NCBI GenBank assembly: GCA_949825045.1
Contig: OX463824.1
Coordinates: 29,792,001 to 29,856,000 of the forward strand
Length of the DNA: 64,000 bases
DNA from: Argyresthia goedartella
Taxonomy: Eukaryota; Arthropoda; Insecta; Lepidoptera; Argyresthiidae
Direction of reading: 5' to 3'
Numbering within the stretch: the stretch's first letter is position 1; each line of letters starts with the position of its first letter. Made by a program: the position numbers and the translations under genes. Positions 1-11,679 of this stretch are shown piece after piece. Below the pieces are notes generated by a model. That model did no database searches and was not told the origin of the DNA. It worked only from the letters and a program-made list of their open reading frames with translations.

Positions 1-771
1 AATAGCTACTCTCGTTGCGCGGCAATAAAGCGCAATCTAGCTCGCACCTGCGCTACGTACAAAAATCGCTAAATACCTACAGCATCGGTTGCCCCACCCG
101 TGCAGGCTAGATTGCGCCGCATCACTACGCCTGAGAGCTTCTTTTACTCTGACATCACAAGGTCTTCCTGTAAACTCCTGCCTCGCTTAGGGATTTGTGT
201 TTGTGAATTTTAGTCCACTCTGTGTAAGAGAGGTGTTATAATAACTAACTCAGGCTGTTGGCAAATTCTAAGGCTAGGTAGGTACCTAACTCCTTACTTA
301 TATGCAATTGTAATTGGTTTTATAAATTTAGACCCAGGTCTAAAGTTTACTTTTAGGTAAACAAAAATGTATTCAAATAAAAAGGAATCGAATTTTATTT
401 GTGAACAATTCCTTTAGACACCCTTAAATGTTAGGTGCTCAAGTCATTGTTGTTGCAAACATGACAGAAACAGAAAATTTGCTTATGAGGAGCGGCTAGC
501 GCGCGACGCGAATGCGAGCCAAGCGAGCAGCAACCTAACTGAAATCCCGAATGTCGGGTTGGCCCGTCGAACGTACCTAAAGTGTTGAGTGAGACCCCCC
601 TGCCTTAACAAAATTCAAATATGATTGTATATTTCGCGGCTTATGACATGGTTGTGGTGGTGCAATTGGTTTTATATCGGTTTCGCAATCACAGGTTTCT
701 GGGCTTCGAAGCCGCGTTCGGGCATAATTATTCTGTTTTTGTTTTATTCTTTTTAGTGGTTAAGTTCCTTG
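1..771. other. Intergenic or intronic DNA, no gene seen
   Basis: No coding region is supported. A short inverted pair (12 nt, 30-41 against 106-117) may be the edge of a truncated foldback element. The open frame at 621-944 runs through repeat sequence and resembles no protein I recognise. Confidence 0.5.
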
Positions 772-822
772 TACGATGGCATGGAACCCTTCATGTGCGA
801 GTACGACTCGCACTTGACCGAT
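772..822 (+). repeat. 3' end fragment of the GGTTCCGTACC repeat family
   Basis: The stretch carries the family's terminal block (ATGGAACCCTTC, then a GACTCGCACTTGACCG motif) without the preceding body. It lies 15 bases upstream of a complete copy, so two copies sit in tandem orientation. Confidence 0.6.
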
Positions 823-836
823 TATGTTTCATTTTT

Positions 837-1245
837 AGGGTTCCGTACCCAACGGGTAAGAACGGAACCCTATTACTAAGACTTCGCTGTCCGTCCGTCC
901 GTCCGTCCGTCTGTCACCAGGCTGTATCTCAAGAACCTAGCTAGCTAGAGAGTTGAAATTTTCACAGATTATGTATTTCTGTTGCCGCTATAACAAGAAA
1001 TACTAAAAAACAGGATAAAAGAAATATTTAAGGGGGCTCCCATACAACAATTCTTTCAATACCACATAAAAACTTATGGATGCACCTGGTTACGTACATG
1101 GAGTGTGAAAGTAACCGCACCAATAACTTTGTAAACAATATTTTGCTGTGTAAAATCCAAACTATTCACTCCACACCATCGCTTCCATTAAATGGTGGTA
1201 CGGAACCCTTCGTGCGCGATTTAGACTCGCACTTGACCGGTTTTT
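837..1245 (+). repeat. GGTTCCGTACC repeat family, full copy
   Basis: The copy starts with AGGGTTCCGTACCC and ends with GACTCGCACTTGACCGGTTTTT-type sequence. Near its right end GGTACGGAACCC is the inverse of the left end. A CCGT microsatellite (about 890-910) follows the start, then a conserved body through GTATTTCTGTTGCCGCTAT. Other copies are at 15751, 17903, 34954 and 42432, with fragments elsewhere. This is a common dispersed repeat of Lepidoptera. I see no coding capacity. Confidence 0.8.
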
Positions 1246-1416
1246 AATATACGCAAGTTACGCAACCCAAATCTATCACGTCCATCCAAGTTTGTGCATA
1301 ACTGGGCGTCTGTTATCTGGTCTTAAAACATTATATATATTTAATATTGTCAAATCAACAAATCTTTTTTATTGTTAAGCTGACCACCTCAATCTAACAT
1401 GTACCTACTATGTTGT

Positions 1417-1888
1417 TTTATCTACACACGTATCATAAACCTTCTTTACTGCGTTCAAAAACCGCACGTTACGATCAGCATTATGTTAAACTACTTGGTA
1501 AAAACTCGTTTCGTATCTGGAAAACTACACATAATGGTCATTATGTGTAGTTTTTCTACATATAATGACATTCAAATTTCGAACGCCGACGCCCACCCGC
1601 GTGCCGTCCCTAGTTTGTCTGTGAAGTTGGTACTGACATTCAAATTTCGAACGCCGACGCCCGCCTGCGTGAAGTTGGTACTAAAGAACAAGCTAAACAA
1701 CTGCAGAACCACAATGCCGGTCAAACATGCGGTTCCTGAACACATCAAAGAGAGATTATGATATGTGTGTAGATAAACTAGTGTACGTAACTGTACATAA
1801 TAAGGCATTAAAACTCTCGAGTGATATTATTATGAACTCGAGTTTTAATGCCCTCCATTATGCAGCAGTCACATAAACTACTATTATA
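1417..1888 (+). mobile_element. MITE-like element, ATCTACACACG family (copy 1)
   Basis: Inverted termini TTATCTACACACGTATCATAA (1417 on) and TTATGATATGTGTGTAGATAA (about 1756-1776) bound a non-coding body that holds an inner palindrome around 1520-1560 and two copies of a TTCGAACGCCGACGCCC motif. Beyond the right TIR a tail of about 110 bp carries a hairpin with 18-nt arms (1803-1850, GGCATTAAAACTCTCGAG type). The frames at 1399-1761 and 1572-1808 recur in every copy of the repeat and are by-products of it. Confidence 0.8.
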
Positions 1889-3500
1889 GTCTATCGCTCC
1901 TTACATTGTATTTAGCAGATAATGCATTTTACCATGCGGCCGACATCTAAGATTCCAGTTTCCTCCGCCAATTAAAATTCTTGACGGCTCGCCACCCAGT
2001 TTTATAGCAGCCATTCGCTTTAAAAGGAAATTCTGGAGGTACTTCGGTTAGGGTTGCTGGCATACGTGAATTTATTATAGATTAATTATAAAAAATATTC
2101 AAATTAAATTTGCAGTCAGATAATGAGGAATCTTCTGACAACTGAAAAAAGCTCCAGAAAACCATCTTTGTATATGACTTTAACTCATCTAATTAGCCTT
2201 ATTTCGGTGACCAGTCTCATCACTAAAAAATCGAACAGATCGTCATCTCGACTGATATTAGAATAGAGGTCAAATCAATTTTTTCTGTTTTCAGAGATAT
2301 TCGAATCTATTAAGAACATCGAATTCGATGTTATAACGACGAAATAATAAATTTTCACAGATAGGAAATGTGTTTCAACAAAACAGTTTATCTTTAAGCT
2401 GGTCGTAATTTGCGGTTTTTGAACGTATTTGAACACATTGAGGGCTTATGATATGTGTGTAGATAGTAAATAATAATGGGCTACGATAAAAAGTAATATA
2501 CCAAGTAGTAACTTCCCTTAGTTACTGACTAATTTCGAAATTGATACCATTTTTAACGTTAGAGAAAAAAGCCAAAGTAAAAAAATCCTTGTTTGATGGC
2601 AACCCTAGCACAGCAGCGTAAGCAAAATGCTGATTGTGTCACGGCCAATTTAAGAAGTCACTGTTTAGCTTCTTTTAGGAAATCGTGTAAAAGTTAAAAG
2701 GAGAGCTGCAATTAAGAAGTTCTATATCGATTGGCCGTTGAATGCTGAGCATTGACCGCTGTGTAGCAAAATTTATGACCAAACGGCGGGTTCGCCAATA
2801 TAATGTAGGCCAAAGTTGTACAGAGTGAATTTGCATGTAAACGTGACTTGACTCCGGCAGTTTACAGGATTCGTCAATTTAATTACGATATTTTACAAAT
2901 ATGGCAGTTATTGGCAGAAATTGCTGACAATAATTGTAATAGTCTCGTGTTTAACATCAGTACATGAAATAAATAAAATCATTTAGATTTAGGCACTTTC
3001 GTTTCTTCTGGCCTTACAGTAGGATAACCTAAAGGTAATTTAATTTTTGTTATAGTGGTGTTATCAGTGTTATTTACATTATGTCGCTTGAATTGAAATA
3101 CATGTCTCAGAATAAATGTAGGAAGGTTACCATAGTTTTAACTGAATGATTCCGTCTCCGTCCGTAATGGAAAACCTCATTTAAGGTATTATTTCTCAGT
3201 ACAAGTAAATGTATACACACATACACAGTAGACAGACGTGGTTGTACGATATTACAGTGCCGGTCGTTATCACAGCGCCGAATGCAGCGATATTATTTTT
3301 GCCAGTAAGTGTGCCTTTTCCGAGAGCCTACAACTGTGTCTGCAGGGTGTTTCAATTGGACATTTGGCTGGGAAGCCAAAATATGTACATTAAAAGGTAA
3401 TGTTTACATGTTGTATGACAACGCGCTGTGATTTCGTTCGTGCGTTGTAAGATCAAGGTGGTTTTTTCGTGAGTGTTGATCTTATTTACACAATATCCGT
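1889..3500. other. No gene seen
   Basis: AT-rich DNA with no convincing coding region on either strand. The only recognised piece is a short MITE end at 2399-2466. Confidence 0.5.
2399..2466 (-). repeat. End fragment of the ATCTACACACG MITE family
   Basis: The stretch resembles the last 65 bases of the reverse-oriented family members: a TGCGGTTTTTGAACG block, then TTATGATATGTGTGTAGAT. The rest of the element is absent. Confidence 0.6.
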
Positions 3501-3593
3501 GTTACCACAAAAAATATTAAAAAGCGTTTAACCTCAAAACAAACGTCAAATTCCATACATTTTCGTTTTTATTTTTTGTGGTAAGGCCCAATA
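3501..3593. mobile_element. Small TIR element, TTACCACAAAAAAT type
   Basis: About 90 bp bounded by GTTACCACAAAAAAT and its inverse ATTTTTTGTGGTAA, with an AACAAACGTCAAATTC core. A diverged copy with the same core lies at 59782-59891. Non-coding. Confidence 0.6.
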
Positions 3594-4342
3594 TGTTTAT
3601 ACTCAAATCTACTGGAAAGATTATTCGTTTATATAATTGACGTACATAATAAATAATAAATTACATAATGCTTACTTACATTGCGGACAAACGAAGTAGT
3701 TTCTCGAGTGATGCTGAATCTATGACTTCAGTCTTTTTCGGAAAAACATAAAAATAACTTTATGATCACTATGCTTTATGCATGTCCCAAATGTAGTTCG
3801 AGTTACGTACCTAGTGATTACGTAGCACACAATGTTTGCCTTTATCACTAAGAGAAAAGGATTGCTATTTTATCGTGAAAAAACAATATTTGTACCAAGA
3901 TCGTCCCGCCCTGTGCTCTCTAGTACCGCGCGGATCAATATGTCGCATCGGTTGCTCGCCGACTTTATGAGTTCTTCCCTAATCTCATCACGACATCTAC
4001 CCCACTGTGGCGAAACTTGTCTGCCAACTATTTGTTTATGTTTATGATATATCCAACGGTTTCTGTTATTGTTTATCTTGTTTCGAAGTGTTTTTGTTCT
4101 CGGAATTGTTTGAAACTGTTATTGTTTTGTCTATCCAGAATCTAGACATAGCCATAGCCTGAAAAATAACTTACAGCCGAATACACGAATTATTACTTAG
4201 TTTAAGTGCAACTTAAGTTTCTAATGAAAAGTTCTACTCAATGGTCAATTTTCTGACAGTAAAAAGAAAATAAAGTAGTTCCAAACTTGTCGTTAAATGT
4301 CGTTGGCGAGATATGTTTTTTTTTAATGCAATTTCTAAAAAT
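3594..4342. other. No gene seen
   Basis: AT-rich DNA. The 71-codon frame at 3832-4047 shows no recognisable domain and is probably chance. Confidence 0.5.
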
Positions 4343-4888
4343 ATGTATATGTTGCAGTAACAACCCGTTTTCAGTTAGAACGCGTTTTCACTAGTTATAA
4401 CTAGTTTTGACTAAGTGCCTTAGTTAAAACTAGAATTTACTGCTGGTCGAAAATGTCAATAAAGCAACCAATACGGTTCTATCAAAGCAAATGGGATCGC
4501 CTTGCTCCGCTCCGCTTAGCTCGGCTCCAGGTTGTACATAAAGTCATGTCACAACTTTTTGTGACCTAACACAACCTAACGTTGGTATTCGGACTGAAAG
4601 TCACCTATAGCGACTAATTCAGCTTCAAATTCTAGTTATTACTAGGAAATGCTAGTTTTAACTATTGTGAAAATGTTAGAACACGTTTTCACAAGTCAAA
4701 ACTAGTTTTTACGGTTTGACGAGATTTCACTATAGCACAGCTTACTTTTAAACTAGTTTTACATTCATGTATATCAGTCAATTCTAGTTTTTGCTGGGAA
4801 ATTCTAGTTTTATCTAAGGCACTTAGCTAGTTTTAACTAGTGAAAACACGTTCTAACTGAAAATGTGTTTTTGCGGTAGCATATACAT
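4343..4888. mobile_element. Foldback element with CTAGTTTTAACTAG-rich arms
   Basis: The two ends are inverted copies of each other over about 90 bases: the left arm has CAGTTAGAACGCGTTTTCAC and then AACTAGTTTTGAC, and the right arm carries the inverse. The arms themselves are built from repeated CTAGTTTTAACTAG-like units, and the motif recurs in the middle (4620-4800). No coding capacity. Confidence 0.7.
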
Positions 4889-5014
4889 TAGCAAGAAATG
4901 CTATTTTGATTGTGATTGAGTTAGGCAAAGCTTGTCTGTCACTAAACAAAACACAATTGTATAGTTATGGTTTATAGAGACAACTTTAGCATTATCCTCT
5001 GATAAGTGATTATA

Positions 5015-5258
5015 ACGACGACCCTAATGGCCGAGTGACCCTGCTTACGAAGCCAAGGGTCCCGGATTCGAGTCCCGGTGGGCGCAAATATTAGTTTGAT
5101 GAGAACGGACGTTTGTACCCTAGTCATGGTTGTTTATCTATCTGAGTATAATATTTATCTATATAAGTATGTGTATCGTTGTCTAGTACCCAAGATACAG
5201 GGAATCCTAGTTTGGGGCTAGATCAATGTGTGTAAATAGTGTCCAAGGTATTATTATT
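5015..5258 (+). mobile_element. tRNA-derived SINE, family 2 (GACGACCC)
   Basis: The head (5015-5090) contains A-box-like TGGCCGAGT and B-box-like GATTCGAGTCCC, as in a Ser/Leu-type tRNA. The body reads through ACCCTAGTCATGGTTG and GTTTGGGGCTAGATC and ends in a TTATTATT tail. Other copies are at 13438, 30157, 34281(-), 47693(-) and 50283(-). RNA polymerase III transcription is inferred from the boxes. Confidence 0.85.
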
Positions 5259-5447
5259 ACGACCGCTGACCTCAAACTCTTTGGTTACGACGACCCTGGC
5301 TATTCTTTCGGACCTTTGTGACGTCTTTCGTCAACTGACTTTGGGTTTCAAGGGTTGAAACCAACGGAAATTATGGAAAAAACATTTCACCATCCTCGCG
5401 TTGTTAAATTGTGTAAAAAAGTGGAACTCACGTTTTGCCAAGATTAC
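5259..5447 (+). repeat. Dispersed repeat shared with 48610-48765
   Basis: Blocks such as CCTCAAACTCTTT, GACGACCCTGGCTATTCT and GTTGTTAAATTGTGT recur inverted at 48610-48765. Both copies can be read as short coding-like frames, but each has stops. The family is unidentified. Confidence 0.55.
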
Positions 5448-6615
5448 TGTGGGCACTTGCATATGAACAAGTATAGCTTGTATCCATAGCAATTAATTGT
5501 GGTTCTATACTCTTTAGTTATTAATTTATCAGAGACTGCCTGTCACAGCTTAGAGAACTTTTTTTAAATCAGCTTACAGAAAACGCCATATTTAGGTCAT
5601 GTCAGGACCATGCCTTAGTTAAATGTACCTCCTTTGTTTAGACAAAGAGAGTTAGATTAGAGTTGACCAAAGAGGATACAAACGCGAGAGTTGATTGGCA
5701 CATCTAAGAGCGCTCTGAGCCCATATCTCGGTTATGAATAATTAAATTACGGAATCGAATTACTTTTCTGTCTTACTTTTTCTATCTGATAAATATTCGT
5801 GGGGCTCAGTACTCTAAAGTCTAAAGTAGTCGCCTATGACGTGACTGCCGCAAGGGTGTATAGCAAGGGTTTTTTTTAATCAACATACCTATATATTACC
5901 TACTTAGTTTGATTCAACTCAATTTTTCCCCTGAGGTTACGGTCAAAAAAGAAATAACGCTCATCCATTTTACGTGTACTTACCTCCCGACGGCCATTTT
6001 TGGTGTGTAGACGTGGTCTGTTTGTACACATATACAAGACTCTCTCTCTCAAACTAAACAACTCAACTTTTTTGATTGGGTCTTGACGATTACTCTGGCC
6101 CTAGATGATATCCAGATGATGGAGCCGAAAGGTGGCCATGGGAACTCTGTAATAAAAGGACAAACCCCATTTAGCTTGGGCTCGTCGGATTTGTCTTGAC
6201 AAGTATTCTGTACTAGATTAGTTTCTTACTTTTTAGGGTTTCGTATTTATTAGTTTTATTTTACGACTAATAAAAGGTTATTTCCAAATATATACATTTT
6301 TGTTTATAGCTAGTTTAATGTACTAAATGCCTCATTTTCATTTTCATAATAAAAGACAGCATCACTTTAAATGTCCATGAGAAACGTTAAGCCATATCGG
6401 TTCTGCATCCATAATAGAGTTATTTAAACTGTACTATCCGCTAAGCCGTTAGTCTCCGCTAATGCGCCATAAACCGACATTCCTGCTAAATGGAGACGTG
6501 GAGCTGTGTCCACACTGCCGTGTGACATGTGCCGTGCAATCCCGCAGTGTTTGGACAGATGTACTGTTGGAATAGGACCTCCCTTGCGGGTAAAGTGATA
6601 CAAAATTAAAGGTAC
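5448..6615. other. No gene seen
   Basis: No supported gene, SINE or long inverted repeat. A somewhat GC-richer patch at 6480-6600 has no long frame and no clear splice-site pair. Confidence 0.45.
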
Positions 6616-7010
6616 TTTTACTTAACTATTTTTTATACAAAATTTATTGTACAAAAACAGAAGATACAGATACATAACATTGGGATAATAGGTGTACAAA
6701 TGCGAGCTTATCTATAACAAGAGATTTATTTCATCAATCCTAGGATGGTGACCTATATGCTCAATGTTAAATAATAAAAATAATATACTACTTACCAATA
6801 TGTACATAAATATACAATATCAATACAAATAGATAAAATTATACTACATAATATACATCAATACAATATACTTAAATAAGACTATCACGGAAGTGCAAGA
6901 TAGTATTCTTTTAAGCGACTTTAAAAACTAGTGACGGGCTGTCTTTGATGGCGCTAGGCAGTTTGTTCCAGAGCAGTTTGTTTCTGATAGCTCGTAGTCT
7001 GAACCCATGC
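6616..7010 (-). pseudogene. 3' end of a non-LTR retrotransposon
   Basis: On the minus strand, 7009-6911 encodes a C-terminal reverse-transcriptase tail containing RLRAIRNKLLWNKLPSAIK and FKVA before a stop. The LWN-LP-IK-SP-FK pattern is the usual end of CR1/Jockey-type ORF2 proteins in Lepidoptera. About 290 bases of AT-rich 3' UTR follow towards 6616. Everything upstream of this tail is missing, as expected for a 5'-truncated insertion. The element cannot be active. Confidence 0.65.
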
Positions 7011-8025
7011 TATGGTGTGTTGTGTTGTGGAGTTACACTAAGGTAAGATAGTATAATAATACTATTTTATCTTACTATAGATCTGGCAACACTAAACAAA
7101 CTCCTTTGTCGTTGACGCAAGAAGGAAAAGTGGTTCCACTCATCAATTTAACACGTTGGCTCTCCGTGCATCTAATGCATTTTTGTACCGGTTGTGACAT
7201 TTCCCGATATATCCAGGACTGGTGACGTGTTGATTAGTAAATCGTTTTTTAATCTGAGTAGAAGACCTCGCACATAATGCAATCAGCGGTATTCTAACAG
7301 TTGATTTTGAGAAGAGTAAATCTTGGAAATATATGCGTCAACAGATGTATGTCCTTGAAACTTACTTATGACGATTGTTGTGGTGCACATTAACAAACCC
7401 ATAGACAGCAGGATAAAACTTGTTCTAAGTTAGTTGTAAATGTTAGAAATGTTAGTTGGTAGTGATTCCATGTTATTCTGAGCTGACTGTACAATTAGGT
7501 ACAACATGGTGTTGGAACACGTTCCGTGGTTAGCAGAAGGCCTCAGTAATGTGAGTACACCCCCCCCCCCCCGGCACTATGAGATAATCTTCGAGAGTGT
7601 CTTTATCAAGTGCCCACTACCACTGCGGAGTACGGGCTTGTGTTAGCATTATCTCGGCGGCAAACGTTTTTGCGCCTTAACCGCTTCACTCGCACCCGGA
7701 GATGTTAAGTTTGGGAGGAAATGATGTTAGAATTAAGAAGTCCGGCTGGTAAAAGAAAGATTTGCTTGATTTCGCTTGTTCGTTATATTTATAGTGAGGA
7801 GAGGAATACTAGAAACTTGTAGATGGCGATTAAGGCATTCTAAGGGACGGCAATTGATAATTATAAATATAACTTGGTATGCCTATATCTGTACAATTTC
7901 TTATCGGTATACTGGTAAACTGAGCTAATAAACATGCAGGTAAAATATGAGATACTCAGATTTTACACCTCGTCTATGTACGATATTTTGAGACTGTTCA
8001 AAAGAATAATCAACAAGTTGAAAAC
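7011..8025. other. No gene seen; C homopolymer at 7560-7572
   Basis: The stretch contains a 13-base C run and a short imperfect palindrome near 7043-7075. No coding region or SINE is recognised. Confidence 0.5.
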
Positions 8026-8810
8026 ATAAAAAAACCGACTTCAAGTTCAAGTCCTGGTTCTTCCTCCCCTGTTGAGATGCGAATGTAGTCTTTGTACTAG
8101 ATGATGATGAAACTATTGGTCTGAGGCTAAAATAACCATCAAGTACTACGTTTCAGGCATCAAGGGGTTACGGAGTTGTGGAGCGTCTTATATTAAGCTG
8201 GGCGGTCACAGTTAATAAACGACAGGGTACAACTCTCGAAAGAGCAGTGGTTGACCTCGGCAAAATAATAATGCAAAAGGACGTTGCGTTGCGAATATGT
8301 TGCGTTAGCCGAGTCACAAGTTTGGAAGGTACAGTCTTGTCAGATTTGGACGACAAAAAATTATTAAATCGACCACATGATGATAGATCTTTATCGGAAA
8401 TTACGAGACTACAAAATCTGTCTTCCCATAATCAATAATATAACAATTTCACTAAGGGAGATACGAAATCTCTTTGTCTGACAGTCAAGTCCACACATAT
8501 TACACGGCATTATAAACGAATATTCGGTACATAAAGACAGAATCATCTCATGATAATGACCTTAACCACCACTGATAAGTCACAGCAAAGCAATTATAAG
8601 CAATTTCGTTTACCCGGATGATAGCACCAGTATTTTTGCTTTAGAAATCAAACTGCTGGACCGATTTCTAACTTTCAAAAAATGAGACCACTCTGGATGG
8701 TCAACGTAATATATTTGAAATCGGTTCATTTAGCACCAGTTTTGAATTAGCAAGCATAAAAAAATACAACCGAATTGAGAAACTCCTCCTCTTCTGAAGT
8801 CGGTTAAAAA
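8026..8810 (+). mobile_element. Helitron-derived insertion bounded by AACCGACTTC
   Basis: The segment begins with AAAACCGACTTCAAG and ends with CTGAAGTCGGTTAAAA, so it is bounded by inverted copies of AACCGACTTC. It contains a helicase fragment typical of Helitrons. The AACCGACTTC block with a following GGAGGAG-type sequence is a widely dispersed lepidopteran repeat. Whether the boundary belongs to the Helitron or to a second element is not decidable here. Confidence 0.5.
8160..8438 (+). pseudogene. Helitron PIF1-like helicase, C-terminal fragment
   Basis: The frame (about 86 codons from 8178) carries LSWAVTVNKRQGTTLERAVV, the conserved C-terminal SF1B helicase segment (usual form HKSQGxTLxxxVVDLG), then VSRVTSLEGTVLSDLD and LLNRPHD, which matches the end of Helitron RepHel proteins. 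In Helitrons this domain unwinds DNA during rolling-circle transposition. The H of the HKSQG motif is N here and K-S is K-R, so function is probably lost. The Walker motifs and the Rep nuclease are absent. The reading frame itself is open to its stop. Confidence 0.75.
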
Positions 8811-8920
8811 GGATAAAACGTTATGACGTTACTATGGTAACAGACAGTAACTACTTGATGATTATGGTGGGATGCTCGCTGAGCCACAGGCGGGTGATCG
8901 GTAAGACAGTATACATGTCG

Positions 8921-9353
8921 CAGTTGGTTGGTTAAATCAGACACTTAACTAACTCTCTAGATCGTTAATTAAATACCGACGTTTAACCAAGTCACTAGAA
9001 TTTTGATTTACGTCGAAAACGTTTAACAATCTGTCTTACCGAAAGCGGGTACAGTTGATTTGCACAGCTTATATCAGGGCAAAACATTGCGGTAGCTTAG
9101 GTGAAGGGTGACTCACCCCCTTTATCCTTCGTGTTAGGTTGAACATGTAAGAACAACAAAAATACTTGAAAAAAACTTGAGTACACATTAAGAAATATTT
9201 ATATTGCAAATGTCTTGTTGCCTAGGGATGTTTAGACAACTCGTTAAACGTTTCGTTCACTCACTTGTCTGACGGAATTTTAGTGACTTGGTTAAACGTC
9301 GGTATTTAATTAACGGTCTAGACAGTTAAGTGTCTGATTTAACCAACCAACTG
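8921..9353. mobile_element. Foldback element type A with shared core
   Basis: The arms of about 80 bases are inverted copies (CAGTTGGTTGGTTAAATCAG at left, its inverse at right), each containing ACTTAACTAACT-type and TTTAACCAAGTCACTA blocks. The middle (9071-9162) is the shared core, in minus orientation, with the stem-loop partly deleted. The element is related to the nested copy at 16771-17408. No coding capacity. Confidence 0.75.
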
Positions 9354-9480
9354 AGACCATACGAGGATGACAGCTCGCGCGATCGAAGGAGTTTTTGTCA
9401 CTGTGGCAATAATACAGCTATGGTACGGTAACCGGATTGATACCTTCATATGTGCTGTTTCCCTTTTTGCTTGCTTATTG

Positions 9481-9738
9481 CCAAATTTTATGATTCTGGG
9501 TCAACGGAAAGTACCGTATAGGTTTTGATTCCCTCGCGAGTCTCAAGCGTATTCGGCAAAATTGTGACATAAACGGCTTTATATTTTGATTGCATTGATA
9601 TGTGTTTGTTTTTTACAACTTGAAGGTAGAGACTTTCGTAATCGATATTAATTTCAACTTGGTACTTATACTCGTTCCTGAGGAAATGACTCTTGACAGA
9701 CGGAAAGACAGACAGACGGACAGACAGACAGACTAACA
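9481..9738 (+). repeat. CCAAATTTTATGATTC dispersed repeat, copy 1
   Basis: The copy starts with CCAAATTTTATGATTCTGGG and ends in a GACAGACA microsatellite (9697-9734). A second, shorter copy of the same repeat follows in the same orientation at 9890. The minus-strand frame at 9488-9739 is a by-product. Confidence 0.65.
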
Positions 9739-9769
9739 TTTACAGTTTCCGTTTATTTTTGCTAAAAGA

Positions 9770-9884
9770 CCTTAGGTAGGCAGTGGATGCGGGAGGCTCA
9801 GGAACGGAGTGCAGGGCGTGGTGAAGTAGAGGCCTATACCCAGCAGTGGGTGAATGTGGGCTGATTAATGATGATAATGATGAT
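9770..9884 (+). pseudogene. RTE-type retrotransposon 3' end
   Basis: Frame reading gives RQWMREAQERSAGRGEVEAY followed by a QQWVNVG-like end and a GATGAT microsatellite. The WM-EAQ-R-WR-GEAY-QQW pattern is the usual C-terminus of lepidopteran RTE-clade polyproteins. Only about 100 bases remain, lying between the two CCAAATTTTATGATTC repeats. Confidence 0.65.
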
Positions 9885-9889
9885 AAGAC

Positions 9890-10060
9890 CTTGCTTTGTG
9901 CCAAATTTTATGATTCTAAATCAAGGGAAGTACCCTGTAGGTATGGATTCCCTTGCAAATATCGAGCAATTTCAGCAACATTGTGGCTAAAATGGCGGTA
10001 TCTCTTGATTGCATTAACCAATAACTTTTTTTTTCACAACTTCAAGATACCACAGTCTTG
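9890..10060 (+). repeat. CCAAATTTTATGATTC dispersed repeat, copy 2
   Basis: The same start as the copy at 9481, with blocks AAGTACCCTGTAGG and CACAACTTCAAG, but it stops before the GACA microsatellite. Confidence 0.6.
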
Positions 10061-10108
10061 AGTCTCCCGTGCGTGCCCGCTCTTACGTACACGCCATAGT
10101 TAAACTTT

Positions 10109-10195
10109 GTTATTTAACCAAAACAAAACATCGTTATTATCTATTATTATGTTATTATGTTATTTAACCAAAACAAAACATCGTTATTATCTATT
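10109..10195. repeat. 50-bp tandem duplication
   Basis: The 37-base block GTTATTTAACCAAAAC... through ATCTATT occurs at 10109-10145 and again at 10159-10195, an offset of exactly 50 bases and without visible mismatches. A young local duplication. Confidence 0.8.
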
Positions 10196-10928
10196 CTTCC
10201 ATCGCAAAAAAACAAACATTGTCCCCGTGTACAACTCGGCTGTTTTCCTGTTTCATTCCTAAATTCGTCTGTATAAATATTTAGTTATTCCTACATATTT
10301 ATGGGATACGTGACTTCTCTGGATTGCAGGGATAACTTGGATTCAATTTACTCTGGGTGCTCCAGAAAGGTAACATGCAGTAACATTAACAAGAACGACA
10401 ATAGTCGAAATATACACATATCTACTGGGTGGTAGCCCCATGTACTATGGCAGTGTCAAGGTCAAGGTCAATAAAAGTACGAGGTCGCAGCACAGCTCGG
10501 TATAGTTAAATTTAATCGAATAACAGCTAGAATCGATATCACTAAGTGACAAACTTGAGACTGGAACTCGTGTCATCGAGTCGGAGATATGACTGTTCGA
10601 GAATGTTCTCGTGGCATTTTGCTACAGATTTTATATACAGATTGGTAGTATAATTTTAAAATTAACCTCTTTCTCTTTGCAATAATAAGACTGCACGTAA
10701 TATATACACGTATATCTAACTAATGTAATACATCGAAAATTTGGGTCTCATTATCTAGATAAAAAAATAACCTTTCCATCGTTAGCTAGAAGAGATCTTT
10801 ATTGGTAGACTTTCACCTTTATGCATATCGTATAAGTTTTCTGTACATTATTTTATGGTGTTATAAAGAAATCACGAAATAACGAACCATACCAACTCCA
10901 CCCAAAAAACAAGAATAGTTAAGTTCCA
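10196..10928. other. No gene seen
   Basis: AT-rich sequence without a supported coding region, SINE or inverted repeat. Confidence 0.45.
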
Positions 10929-11347
10929 TAATAGTAGTTTATGTGACTGCTGCATAATGCCTAGTTATGTACAGTTACATACACTAGTTTATCTACACAC
11001 ATATCATACGCTCTGTTTGATGTGTTCAGGAACCGCATGTTTGACCAGCATTGTGGTTCTGCAATTGTTTAGCTTGTTCTTTAGTACCAACTTCACGCAG
11101 GCGGGCGTCGGCGTTCGAAATTTGAATGTCAGTACCAACTTCACAGACAAACTAGGGACGGCACGCGGGTGGGCGTCGGCGTTCGAAATTTGAATGTCAT
11201 TATATGTAGAAAAACTACACATAATGACCGTTATGTGTAGTTTTCCAGATACGAAATGAGTTTTTACCAAGTAGTTTAACATAATGCTGATCGTAACGTG
11301 CGGTTTTTGAACGCAGTAAAGAGGGTTTATGATACGTGTGTAGATAA
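10929..11347 (-). mobile_element. MITE-like element, ATCTACACACG family (copy 2)
   Basis: Reverse orientation of the copy at 1417: the tail (AATAGTAGTTTATGTGACTG) comes first, then the TIR at about 10987, and the other TIR ends at 11347. The tail lacks the inserted hairpin seen in copies 1 and 5. The central palindrome (about 11200-11245) and the paired TTCGAACGCCGACGCCC-type motifs are present. Confidence 0.8.
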
Positions 11348-11679
11348 AATATTTTAATTTGATGTCTAGTAAATGACCTGAAAACTTCTTACAATCGGGT
11401 TGGCCAAGTCCGAGTCAGCCCGACATCCCTACAATCAACCTGCACTGAGCCAGCGTGGTGGAGAATGTCTCAATCGCAAGATACATTTACGGTTACGAAC
11501 ACTCGGTTACCCTTAATCGGGTGAAGTCCCTCGCCCCTCGGTGGGAACATTATTGGTCTACAATTATTTATTTAAATTTTACGTAGTAAATGTTAAATAA
11601 ATATCAATCTTACACAGATCGAATTATAGGCCCATATTAAGCTCAACAAGGCTTGTGTTATGATTACTTAGTCGACGAT
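11348..11679. other. No gene seen
   Basis: A GC-richer patch (11395-11550) includes CTGAGCCAGCGTGGTGGA-like sequence often found in lepidopteran retroelement tails, but no frame or boundary could be fixed. Confidence 0.4.

Noticed and set aside
7560..7572. C homopolymer as a regulatory element
   Set aside because: No associated structure. A simple homopolymer whose length may also be a sequencing artefact.
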